Positions 37,013 to 43,954 of a DNA stretch of 62,515 nucleotides are shown one piece after another. The position numbers and the translations under genes are program-made. The first letter of the stretch is position 1, and each line of letters opens with the position of its first letter. The DNA is from Methylobacterium sp. E-045 (GTDB taxonomy: Bacteria; Pseudomonadota; Alphaproteobacteria; Rhizobiales; Beijerinckiaceae): positions 1 to 62,515 of the forward strand of contig NZ_JAKSYE010000045.1 of NCBI RefSeq assembly GCF_022829685.1, read 5' to 3'. Under the pieces are notes generated by a model that had not been told where the DNA came from, ran no database searches, and worked only from the letters and a program-made list of their open reading frames with translations.

Positions 37013-37533
37013 ATCAAGTACTCTCTTTGAGGCAGTGTTGGTAGTTCATCGGCCGAGCAGTTTATGTTTGTTTGACCGCAAAACCAGCGGAACGAATTTT
37101 CAAAGCCTTGAACATTGGCCGGAAGTTTTATAGCAAATTCCAGATCAACAGGCAAGGAAGTCGGAGTACCAAGATGTCTATTGTGTGCCCACAAATGACC
37201 ATGGGGGCCAAATATCCATCCCAGCTCTATATCGGACGGCGTTATCTTGTTTCTAACTTCGTGATTATTGTGACGGTCGTGCTCCCACGCATCAAGTCGC
37301 GAGATGCACCGCCCATAATTGAGCGTTACCGTTACTCGCTGAAGCGGAGATGCAGGCCAGTTATCAATTATCAAATCAAGGCCTGTGCTTTCGCCGCTGA
37401 TTGTCAAGGTTCGCAACCAGCGGCGCTGGCCTTCGCGGTCAGTCGTGACCCACTTAGGCGTTCCGGCCATTGCCTTTGGTGTTGCCAAGAGCAGGTCGAC
37501 GCGTGCCTGAACGTCCATTCCTTGATCCGACAT
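37009..37533 (-). CDS. Uncharacterised 174-aa protein (transposon passenger)
   Basis: The start ATG 37533 lies eight bases after the transposase stop, so both genes probably share a transcript. The protein has a central beta-rich region with conserved-looking polar residues (LNYGRCISRLDAWEHDRHNN and IFGPHGHLWAHNRHLG) and an aromatic C-terminus (FENSFRWFCGQTNIN). The H-x-H type motif GPHGH and the upstream Asp could bind metal. I cannot name the family; a distant likeness to DUF6978 is only an impression. It overlaps the 247-aa gene by four bases. Confidence 0.7.
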   Translation of the reverse strand: MSDQGMDVQARVDLLLATPKAMAGTPKWVTTDREGQRRWLRTLTISGESTGLDLIIDNWPASPLQRVTVTLNYGRCISRLDAWEHDRHNNHEVRNKITPSDIELGWIFGPHGHLWAHNRHLGTPTSLPVDLEFAIKLPANVQGFENSFRWFCGQTNINCSADELPTLPQREYLI

Positions 37534-37541
37534 GATGCGGA

Positions 37542-38474
37542 CTACTTTGCGTCAGGCTGTCGATACGTGAGACGCTTGCCTGCAATACCCGCCAGAGCTC
37601 GTTCCGCCCGCTCCGCATCTCCACAGCCCAGCTTCACTCGGTTGTTGTACCGGAAATCGAACTCGGCAAGGTAGCGGTGCAGGTGCTGCTTGCCGCAGTG
37701 CTGGTAGACACCCTTCATGCCGCGCTTGATGACGGAGAAGTAGCCCTCAACGGTGTTCGTGTGGACGATGCCGCGAACGTACTCCTTGGCGGAATGCGTG
37801 GTCATCTGGTGATCGGCGAAGGTGGCGCCGACCTTCGTGTAGATGCTGGACTCGTCGGTGAAGAGGCTAGCTTCCTTGAGAATGTTCGCTTCGATGATCG
37901 GGCGAAGCGTCTCGGGCTTGATGTCGTCCACGACGACAGAGCGGACCTGTCCGCTATCCCGGTCCACCAGGGACACGACCTTCATCTTGTGATGATAGGC
38001 GCGGGCCTTCGGCACGCCGGGCTCGCGACCGATGAAGGTCTCGTCAGCCTCTACGATGCCGCCAGCGCCGGGCATGCCATCAATGCCGCCCATGGGAGCC
38101 AGGGAGCCGTCACGCATCGCCTCGCGGATGCGGTGGGTTAGGAACCACGCGCTCTTGTAGGTGATGCCGAGAAGGCGATGGATCTGGTGGCTGCTCACGC
38201 CCTTCTTGGAGGCGCACATCAGGTAGGTGGCCTGGAGCATCTTGGCGAGCGGGATATGGGCGCTCTCGAAGACCGTGCCGACCTTCACAGTGAACTGCTT
38301 ACGGCACGCCTTCTCAGCGCACTTGCGGAGGCCAAGGCGGGTTTTGCGGAGATCGTAGTGCTTACCCATGGAACCGCAGTGAGGGCACACCGGACCCTGC
38401 GGCCAGAGAGCTGCTTCAAGATGGGCGAAGGCTGCTTCTTCGCAGTGAAAGTAGGGCTTGGAAAGGACGGACAT
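37542..38474 (-). CDS. IS1595-family transposase
   Basis: The product is 310 aa from ATG 38474. An N-terminal zinc ribbon (C30-PHC33 and C52...C57) precedes the catalytic domain typical of ISXO2/IS1595 transposases: D144 in IVEADETFIG, D207 in SLFTDESSIYT, and N240-TVE243 in VHTNTVEGYFSVIKRGMKGVYQH. The gene is GC-rich, unlike the cargo. It starts 65 bp from the right end and looks intact, so the element may be active. Confidence 0.95.
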   Translation of the reverse strand: MSVLSKPYFHCEEAAFAHLEAALWPQGPVCPHCGSMGKHYDLRKTRLGLRKCAEKACRKQFTVKVGTVFESAHIPLAKMLQATYLMCASKKGVSSHQIHRLLGITYKSAWFLTHRIREAMRDGSLAPMGGIDGMPGAGGIVEADETFIGREPGVPKARAYHHKMKVVSLVDRDSGQVRSVVVDDIKPETLRPIIEANILKEASLFTDESSIYTKVGATFADHQMTTHSAKEYVRGIVHTNTVEGYFSVIKRGMKGVYQHCGKQHLHRYLAEFDFRYNNRVKLGCGDAERAERALAGIAGKRLTYRQPDAK

Positions 38475-38513
38475 GGGCGTAGGGCTCCGATGCCCAAACC
38501 CTACATTTTGGGC

Positions 38514-38539
38514 CGTGGTGCGTCAAGTATATAATCGCC
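38514..38539 (-). repeat. Right terminal inverted repeat of the IS1595 element
   Basis: Read on the minus strand from 38539 it begins GGCGATTATATAC and continues ttgacgcACCACG, mirroring the left end. It lies upstream of the transposase gene and may hold part of its promoter. Confidence 0.9.
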
Positions 38540-38547
38540 AAATTTTT
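38540..38547 (+). repeat. Target-site duplication, right (AAATTTTT)
   Basis: This octamer is identical to 35160-35167. It fixes the element's right boundary and the pre-insertion sequence as ...CACGCGGAC-AAATTTTT-AAGCACC... Confidence 0.9.
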
Positions 38548-39099
38548 AAGCACCCTCGCGTTCGCGTTCGTAACATCCCACTCAGAAGTAAGTCTTTGCC
38601 CGCGAAAGCGTCGTCATGCGCAGGCCCTGGGGTCGGATACGCGTCATGTCGAGGCGCAGGAGCGCGTCCTTCACAGCGACGGTCAGAGTCTGAGGGTCGT
38701 TCTCCGCACCCAACCGGTGTCCGTGTCCGGGCGGCACCGCACTGACGCCTCACCATTCCGGGCCGAGGTTGCCGGGTAGCCGACGAATCTCCGCTTTCGG
38801 GAAGCGCCGAGACCGAACGACACCGCCTGGGACACGACCCCGGCTCGCGTGAAGAAAATGCTCGAGGCGCGCGTTCAGGGCTGGGGACGGGTATGGCTGG
38901 GTCGAAGGTCGTTCGCCCAGTTTGACACTGCGACTGCCTGAAGTCGGAGTTTTGGGAAGTCAGTGACAGAAACGCGAGGATCGGTCGTCGCATCCCGTTT
39001 GTCGGGGGGCACGCATTGCGTCGATTGGCGCAGGGATTAAAACGAGCATCAACACACGCGGTCCTCAAAACAGCCGCTGCTACATCCTGGAGGGACGCC
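38548..39099. other. Gap between the transposon and the MFS gene
   Basis: About 550 bp of GC-rich sequence. Apart from the short gene-like frame at 38582-38737, I see no gene or RNA. A longer minus-strand frame (38523-39161) crosses the transposon end and has poor composition, so it is not called. The MFS promoter should lie in 38900-39090. Confidence 0.4.
38582..38737 (-). pseudogene. Possible 3' remnant of an unidentified gene
   Basis: A 51-codon minus-strand frame (possible GTG start 38737, TGA 38584-38582) reads like coding sequence rather than antisense noise: ENDPQTLTVAVKDALLRL followed by DMTRIRPQGLRMTTLSRAKTYF. An in-frame stop at 38750-38752 cuts it off upstream. I do not recognise the family. 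It may be the tail of a decayed gene beside the transposon insertion site. Confidence 0.3.
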
Positions 39100-40419
39100 G
39101 TGGCTACGTTCTCGGAAAAGGATCGATCCAAGTCCAAGGTTGCGACGGTGCTTCGCGTCACCAGCGGTAACTTCCTGGAGATGTTCGACTTTTTCCTTTT
39201 CGGTTTCTACGCCTCCTACATCTCCAAGGCCTTCTTCCCGGTCGCTAACGAATACGCCTCCCTGATGCTGACGTTCGTGACGTTCGGCGCCGGCTTCCTG
39301 ATGCGACCGCTCGGGGCGGTGATCCTCGGTGCCTATGTTGACCGCATCGGACGGCGCAAGGGCTTGATCGTCACGCTGACGATCATGGCCCTTGGAACGA
39401 TCCTGATCGCCTTCGTGCCGAGCTACGCGACGATAGGACTGTTCGCCCCGTTCCTCGTCCTCATCGGCCGCCTCTTGCAGGGGTTCTCGGCCGGAGTCGA
39501 ACTCGGCGGCGTCTCGGTCTACCTCGCCGAGATGTCCACGCCCGGCAACAAGGGCTTCTACGTATCGTGGCAGTCCGGCAGCCAGCAGGTCGCGGTAATG
39601 TTCGCTGCGATCATCGGCTATGTCTTGAACCACGCCCTCGGTCCTGCCGAGATGAACGACTGGGGGTGGCGCGTCCCGTTCTTCATCGGCTGCGCCATCG
39701 TGCCGTTTCTCTTCTACATCCGCCGCTCCCTGGAGGAGACGGAGGAGTTCCTCCAGCGCAAGGTACGGCCCAGCACGCAGCAGATCTTCAGCTCGCTCGT
39801 CCAGAACTGGAGGATCGTCGGCCTTGGCATGCTGCTCGTGGCCATGACGACCGTGTCGTTCTATACGATCACCGTCTACACCCCGACGTTCGGCAAGACC
39901 GTCCTGAAGCTCTCCGACACCGACAGCTTGCTCGTGACTTTCTGTACGGCCCTGTCGAACCTGGTCTGGCTGCCCGTCATGGGGGCGCTGTCGGACCGGG
40001 TCGGTCGCAAGCCGCTTCTGCTGATCTTCTCGGCCCTGACCGTGCTGACGGCCTACCCCGCGCTGGCATGGCTGGTCGCCAACGCGTCCTTCATCAACAT
40101 GCTGATCGTCTTGCTCTGGCTCTCGTTCCTGTACGGCAGCTACAACGGCGCGATGGTCGTCGCGCTCACCGAGATCATCCCTACGACGGTACGAACGGCA
40201 GGGTTCTCGCTCGCCTATTCGCTCGCAACGGCCTTCTTCGGCGGGTTCACGCCATTGATCTCCACATGGTTGATCGAAGTGACCGGCAACCAGGCGGCGC
40301 CCGGGTACTGGATGGCGTTTGGCGGCCTCTGCGGTCTTGTCGCGACGATCGTCATCTACAGGGGTGTCGCCGTTCGGGACAGACAGTCGAGCCTCGAAAC
40401 GACCGCCGCCCTGCGCTGA
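39100..40419 (+). CDS. MFS transporter of the citrate/tricarballylate:proton symporter type
   Basis: The product is 439 aa from GTG 39100, chosen for its GGAGGG ribosome site; a more upstream start at 39016 adds a low-quality leader. It has 12 predicted helices and metabolite:H+ symporter motifs: [20 protein letters not shown] at TM1, [13 protein letters not shown] at loop 2-3, [14 protein letters not shown] in TM4 and [12 protein letters not shown] at loop 8-9. The pattern resembles TcuC/CitA carriers for citrate-like acids. No linked catabolic genes remain to support the substrate. Confidence 0.85.
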   Translation: MATFSEKDRSKSKVATVLRVTSGNFLEMFDFFLFGFYASYISKAFFPVANEYASLMLTFVTFGAGFLMRPLGAVILGAYVDRIGRRKGLIVTLTIMALGTILIAFVPSYATIGLFAPFLVLIGRLLQGFSAGVELGGVSVYLAEMSTPGNKGFYVSWQSGSQQVAVMFAAIIGYVLNHALGPAEMNDWGWRVPFFIGCAIVPFLFYIRRSLEETEEFLQRKVRPSTQQIFSSLVQNWRIVGLGMLLVAMTTVSFYTITVYTPTFGKTVLKLSDTDSLLVTFCTALSNLVWLPVMGALSDRVGRKPLLLIFSALTVLTAYPALAWLVANASFINMLIVLLWLSFLYGSYNGAMVVALTEIIPTTVRTAGFSLAYSLATAFFGGFTPLISTWLIEVTGNQAAPGYWMAFGGLCGLVATIVIYRGVAVRDRQSSLETTAALR

Positions 40420-40898
40420 ACCATCCGACCGTCATCGAATCGCCTGCCGGCCATCGTGGTGGAAGCCCGTCGCTTGGTACCCGTCCCTCGACGTTCGAGA
40501 AGAGTGGGGAGCCGCTGTTCACTTTGTACAGGTAGGATCGGGCTACCATTCAGTCGCAAGGGGCTAGAGACGTGGCCTTGTTAAAACCTGACTAGCGTCC
40601 CCAGAGCGTTAGAGAGCGTGGCAGATGGGTCTGTTATGCCGCAATCCTAATGCTGTGTGCAGCTTTTATCCTTTGGAATGCAGAAGACCTTGCCAATCCA
40701 AACTGGAAAAGAACAACACGGGCACTCAAGTACATGGATAACTGGCGTCCTTTTTGGCGAGGAGCTTTCAGCGCCATGGTCGGGTCTTGGTTCGCCGCAG
40801 GTGGGCTTATTGATCTATGGGCATCAATCTGGCCCTTCACGCCAGCAACTCGTCATGGTCCCCAAGAAACCGAGGGTAGCTAAGGGTGGGGTGCTGAC
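40420..40898. other. Gap with little coding signal
   Basis: A 479-bp gap between the MFS gene and a minus-strand small gene. Composition falls towards AT-rich on the right. Only the short frame at 40650-40883 looks at all protein-like. No RNA or repeat was recognised. Confidence 0.4.
40650..40883 (+). CDS. Possible small membrane protein
   Basis: A 77-aa frame starting MLCAAFILWNAEDLANPNW, with a second hydrophobic stretch (GAFSAMVGSWFAAGGLIDLW). Two membrane segments separated by a basic loop look more gene-like than noise, and the frame stays open upstream (WVCYAAIL), so the start is uncertain. There is no clear ribosome site and no family that I recognise. Confidence 0.3.
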   Translation: MLCAAFILWNAEDLANPNWKRTTRALKYMDNWRPFWRGAFSAMVGSWFAAGGLIDLWASIWPFTPATRHGPQETEGS

Positions 40899-41132
40899 CT
40901 AAGCCTCCTCATCAACGTCACCGCTCACGAAGCCTTCGGTCCAGTGATCCTTATCGAGAGGATAGGCTGAAACTTCGAACCCATGAGGATGATCGCGGAA
41001 GCCCGGCTGCCCCTTCAGCCTCAGCACAGCGGCGTCGGCACTCTCTCGGGATCGGTAGACACCGATGAGCTTCGCATCCTCTTTGTCAGGATCATCCGCT
41101 CGAACGTGCCAGAGAACATGCACTGTATTCAT
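40899..41132 (-). CDS. Conserved small protein of unknown function
   Basis: The product is 77 aa: VHVLWHVRADDPDKEDAKLIGVYRSRESADAAVLRL, then GQPGFRDHPHGFEVSAYPLDKDHWTEGF. The pattern of a short strand, a K-L-I-G-V-Y-R-S turn, a helix and a final D-K-D-H-W-T-E-G-F motif recurs in many bacterial genomes as a stand-alone protein. Its function is not known. It is divergent from the next gene. Confidence 0.65.
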   Translation of the reverse strand: MNTVHVLWHVRADDPDKEDAKLIGVYRSRESADAAVLRLKGQPGFRDHPHGFEVSAYPLDKDHWTEGFVSGDVDEEA

Positions 41133-41197
41133 GACCTACGATGCCCGAGAGCTTATGGTCCGCAATGGGTCGTTTGCTGACTTCGTCTCATTCCGCC

Positions 41198-41653
41198 ATG
41201 CTGAAGCCGATGATCGATAGAGAAGCGAGAGATCGTGCTGCCGATTTAGTCGAGCAGTTCTGGAGCGGTCTCATCACGAACCGCGACCTCGAACGGGGGT
41301 GGCCTGAGAGCCGAGACGTTGCGCTGCGCGCCATCAATGATCTCATCTGGACGCTCTACGACGACTTCGAGACATGCCCTGTGAGGCAGGCAATCAGAAC
41401 AGACCAGAAGCTCAGCATACTAATCCCGAACTGTGTCGCATTCTTACGATCCGACGAGATATACACGTGGCCTCACTCAGCAATTATCAAGGGTGTAGAG
41501 CGCATCCCCCTTTGGGCGGTCATTTTATCTCTCGGCACACTCAGCCTTTGGAACCGCAGAGCAGAGGCGAGGGAAGAGCGATATTGGGCCGATATGCGCG
41601 CCCATGGTGATGTAGAGGCGTGGCCTTTCAGGCGGAATGACCAGTGGCGCTGA
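41198..41653 (+). CDS. Hypothetical protein
   Basis: The frame is open from 41141; I prefer ATG 41198 (MLKPMIDREARDRAADLVEQFWSG), giving 151 aa, because residues before it derive from a dispersed repeat (TCCGCAATGGGTCG). The protein has an N-terminal helical region, DVALRAINDLIWTLYDDFETC in the middle and a Trp-rich C-terminus (WNRRAEAREERYWADMR). A possible hydrophobic helix (IPLWAVILSLGTLSLW) lies near residue 112. I recognise no family. The gene ends in another copy of the same repeat. Confidence 0.45.
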   Translation: MLKPMIDREARDRAADLVEQFWSGLITNRDLERGWPESRDVALRAINDLIWTLYDDFETCPVRQAIRTDQKLSILIPNCVAFLRSDEIYTWPHSAIIKGVERIPLWAVILSLGTLSLWNRRAEAREERYWADMRAHGDVEAWPFRRNDQWR

Positions 41654-41780
41654 GGTCCGCAATGGGTGGGAAGCGGACATTGCCGCCTCGCCCTCAAGCG
41701 GACGTTCCGCCTCCAACCCTTAGAAGACGGAGACTGTCCATAATGTCCATGTTTTGATTGCGAACTTGCGATAGAACGGC

Positions 41781-42095
41781 TTGTTGAGCAAACAGGGATT
41801 GTTTACGCAGCCCGAGGGTAAGTCATTGATCTTCGTCATAATTGGAGTGCCACTAACACTTGCCATAATATTACCTACTAAGCGATCACTGCTTTTATCT
41901 GCAATTTTGATCGCTCTCGTAGACGTGTTTGTGATATTCGGACTATTCGGAACTTATCCGGTAGATTTTCTTATTGTTTATCCCCTAATCGCTATTTTGA
42001 TAGGCAGCATTGGGGCATTTATTGGAATTGGTGCAAAACTATTAATATTAAGCTCTCGTTGTCGTAAAAGCATTCTATCAAATTTGCAGTTCTAG
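41781..42095 (+). CDS. Small hydrophobic membrane protein, hypothetical
   Basis: A 104-aa frame from TTG 41781 containing three hydrophobic segments: SLIFVIIGVPLTLAIIL, LLLSAILIALVDVFVIFGLFG and VYPLIAILIGSIGAFIGIGAKLLIL. The DNA is AT-rich compared with its neighbours, which suggests foreign origin. No family is recognised. The start could also be internal. Confidence 0.45.
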   Translation: MLSKQGLFTQPEGKSLIFVIIGVPLTLAIILPTKRSLLLSAILIALVDVFVIFGLFGTYPVDFLIVYPLIAILIGSIGAFIGIGAKLLILSSRCRKSILSNLQF

Positions 42096-42306
42096 TAGTG
42101 GCGGCTTTTTCTGTAGCTTGCATGCCAGTGTAGCTTATAATTCAATCGCGCTAGCTCGATCATTAATCGAAATGCTCCATAATGCAGTAGGTCGGCTGTA
42201 CACCCGACCCGGACGTCGGCCATCCTCCACCATGCTGCTCCGAAGCGGACGTTCCCAGGGTCTGCCAAGAGTCGACAGCGGATGCGCGTCAAACCTGGGC
42301 AAACGG

Positions 42307-42870
42307 CTACGCGGGGAGAAGGCCGGTCTTACGATAGGTGTCGATCAGGGTGTCGAACAGCGAGAGATCGGCGCGGCCCCTTGCCATGAGCTGAGCCCCC
42401 GCAACGGCCGCGTAGATGGCGCGAGCCCGCCCTTCGCCGTCTGCCGCCTCGACGACGCCCGCTTCGGTCAAAGCCCGGCTCAGCCAGGCGACGTTGACGT
42501 CGGCAAAGGCCCGCACCTCGTGCTTCACGGTGTCCGGCAGATCGTCGTACTCGGCCGTCATGAAGCTGGACAGGCACATGCGGTTGCCGGTCTGCAGGGA
42601 CTTGCGAAAGATCTCGGGGTACCTGCCCAGACTGACGAGCGGGTCCGGCGTCTCGGCGGAGATGGCGTCGAGCGCGGCTGCGATGTCTTCCCAGTAGCGC
42701 TTCGCCACCGCCGCGCCGAGTTCGGCCTTGCCGGGGAAGTGATAGTAGACGCTCGCCGCCTTGATCCCGACCTCGGCCGCGAGGTCGCGGAAGTTCAATC
42801 CGCCGTAGCCATGCGCCATCGCGGTCCGCTTCGCGGCGGCGAGGATCGCCTCCTTGTACCCTGAACTCAT
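42307..42870 (-). CDS. TetR/AcrR-family transcriptional regulator
   Basis: The product is 187 aa from ATG 42870; a GTG directly before it is an alternative. The helix-turn-helix reads FRDLAAEVGIKAASVYYHFPGKAELGAAV, and the C-terminal domain has the CLSSFMTAEYDDLPDTVKHEVRAF segment of AcuR/NemR-like regulators. It is divergent from a glutathione S-transferase gene across 109 bp that contain two identical-type operators (CTGCC-N4-GGCAG). It probably represses itself and the transferase in response to an electrophile. Confidence 0.88.
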   Translation of the reverse strand: MSSGYKEAILAAAKRTAMAHGYGGLNFRDLAAEVGIKAASVYYHFPGKAELGAAVAKRYWEDIAAALDAISAETPDPLVSLGRYPEIFRKSLQTGNRMCLSSFMTAEYDDLPDTVKHEVRAFADVNVAWLSRALTEAGVVEAADGEGRARAIYAAVAGAQLMARGRADLSLFDTLIDTYRKTGLLPA

Positions 42871-42898
42871 CACGCCATCCCAACGCCTACAGAATTAC

Positions 42899-42912
42899 CT
42901 GCCTGTTGGCAG
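42899..42912. promoter_or_regulatory. TetR operator 1 (CTGCC-N4-GGCAG)
   Basis: CTGCCTGTTGGCAG is a palindrome with perfect 5-bp arms, 28 bp from the tetR start. Bases around it (TTACCTGCC...AGATAGG) are partly shared with the second site. Confidence 0.65.
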
Positions 42913-42953
42913 ATAGGCGTTGACCGGCCGGAGGGGAAGTCCTAGTTGGTTCC

Positions 42954-42967
42954 CTGCCTACTGGCAG
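42954..42967. promoter_or_regulatory. TetR operator 2 (CTGCC-N4-GGCAG)
   Basis: CTGCCTACTGGCAG repeats the first palindrome 55 bp downstream and ends 12 bp before the glutathione S-transferase ATG, so a bound dimer would block its ribosome site region or promoter. Confidence 0.65.
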
Positions 42968-42979
42968 ACAGAGGGACTG

Positions 42980-43690
42980 ATGACCAACGAAACCCCATCC
43001 CGCCTCCAGCTTTTCACCTCGCCGTCGGCGTTCCCCAACCCGCAGCGCCTGCGCATTTTCCTCCACGAGAAGGGCATCGCGGATCGGTTCGCCGAGCGCA
43101 TCTACGACATGTCGCCGGTCGGCGAGCAGCGGCAGTGGCCGCACCTGAAGATGAATCCGTGGGGCGAGACTCCCACCCTCAAACTCGCCGACGGAAGCAT
43201 CTTCTCGGAGACGGCCGCCATCGTCCGCTACCTCGACCAGGAGTTCCCCGGTCGTCGCATCATGGGTGAAGGCCCCCTGGAACAGGGCCTCGACACCATG
43301 TGGGACAACCGCATCTGGGTGCACATCCTCTATCGGATCGTCACCGCGTTCCACGTTCTCCATCAGGGGCTCGGGCCGAAGCTCGAACTCACCAGCAACC
43401 TCGCCTGGGGCGAGCATTGCCGCAAGGAGGCGCTGGCCCATGCGAGCCTGGTGGACCGGCATCTGTCGGACGGCCGCGAATGGCTCCTCGGCGGCGAGGC
43501 GCCCACCTTCTCGGACATCACGATGGCGACCGCGATCGCCTTCTCGAAGTTCCCAGTGAACGCCATGCCGCTGGACGAGCGCTTCGAGCACATCGATGCG
43601 TTCTGGAAGCGGTGGCAGCAGCGGCCGGCCTTCCTGGCCGCCTATGCGGACCGGCAGAGCGGCGTACCCGAGTTGGACGACCGGACCTGA
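42980..43690 (+). CDS. Glutathione S-transferase
   Basis: The product is 236 aa from ATG 42980, with GAGGGA as ribosome site. The N-terminal thioredoxin-like GSH-binding domain is clear (LQLFTSPSAFPNPQRLRIFLHEKGI, then NPWGETPTLKLADGSIFSETAAIVRYLD with the cis-Pro and SET glutathione contacts). The helical C-terminal domain ends near RPAFLAAYADRQ. It conjugates or reduces electrophiles with glutathione in the cytoplasm. The divergent TetR gene and two operators suggest induction by a toxic substrate. Confidence 0.9.
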   Translation: MTNETPSRLQLFTSPSAFPNPQRLRIFLHEKGIADRFAERIYDMSPVGEQRQWPHLKMNPWGETPTLKLADGSIFSETAAIVRYLDQEFPGRRIMGEGPLEQGLDTMWDNRIWVHILYRIVTAFHVLHQGLGPKLELTSNLAWGEHCRKEALAHASLVDRHLSDGREWLLGGEAPTFSDITMATAIAFSKFPVNAMPLDERFEHIDAFWKRWQQRPAFLAAYADRQSGVPELDDRT

Positions 43691-43834
43691 TCGGACCGCC
43701 TCCATCCCGTGCCGGCGTGTCGGCCGAGGGGATCCTCGGCAGGCGCCCCGCCCAATCCGGACCCTCGAACGACCGCCGTGTCTCCGATGGCGGTCGTTGG
43801 TCGAGGCGGTTTCGGATGGCGGCCGAGAGGCAGT

Positions 43835-43912
43835 CTTATACCAAGTCTCACTGCCCCTGACCCATAGGTCAGGGGCAGTGAGGTCCGGCGGACGACCGCC
43901 GCCGCGCAGTCG
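43835..43912. repeat. Dispersed repeat family B, copy 2
   Basis: It includes CTTATACCAAGTCTC, the hairpin at 43848-43881 and GTGAGGTCCGGCGGACGACCGCCGCCG. In reverse complement the latter part matches 303-335. It lies between the convergent glutathione S-transferase and chemoreceptor genes. Confidence 0.6.
43848..43881. terminator. Perfect 15-bp palindrome, bidirectional terminator-like
   Basis: TCACTGCCCCTGACC-cata-GGTCAGGGGCAGTGA is a flawless 15-bp stem with a tetraloop at the meeting point of two convergent genes. It lacks a T-run on either side, so it may act as an mRNA-end hairpin or as a transposable palindrome. Confidence 0.6.
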
Positions 43913-43921
43913 CGCGGGCAG

Positions 43922-43948
43922 ACCTCGATGAGTCAGACTCATCGAGGT
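43922..43948. repeat. Second perfect palindrome next to the chemoreceptor end
   Basis: ACCTCGATGAGTC-a-GACTCATCGAGGT is a 13-bp perfect inverted repeat around one base. It is flanked by GGTATTAG, which partly mirrors CTTATACC at 43836, so both palindromes seem to belong to one composite element. Confidence 0.65.
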
Positions 43949-43954
43949 CTGGTA

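Larger units (their letters stand above)
35168..38539. mobile_element. Complete 3,372-bp IS1595-family transposon with four passenger genes
   Basis: Both ends are defined. The left end GGCGATTATATAC... (35168-35193) and right end (38514-38539, reverse complement) form 26-bp inverted repeats with three mismatches, flanked by the perfect duplication AAATTTTT. The element carries an IS1595-family transposase at its right end and, unusually, about 2.3 kb of extra genes: a GIY-YIG gene on the plus strand and three minus-strand genes in line with the transposase. Typical IS1595 elements are under 2 kb. The intact duplication means insertion was recent and not followed by rearrangement. Confidence 0.92.

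Noticed and set aside
38523..39161. 212-aa minus-strand open frame across the transposon end
   Set aside because: It crosses the transposon boundary and overlaps the MFS start; Arg/Ser/Pro-rich composition is typical of an antisense frame.
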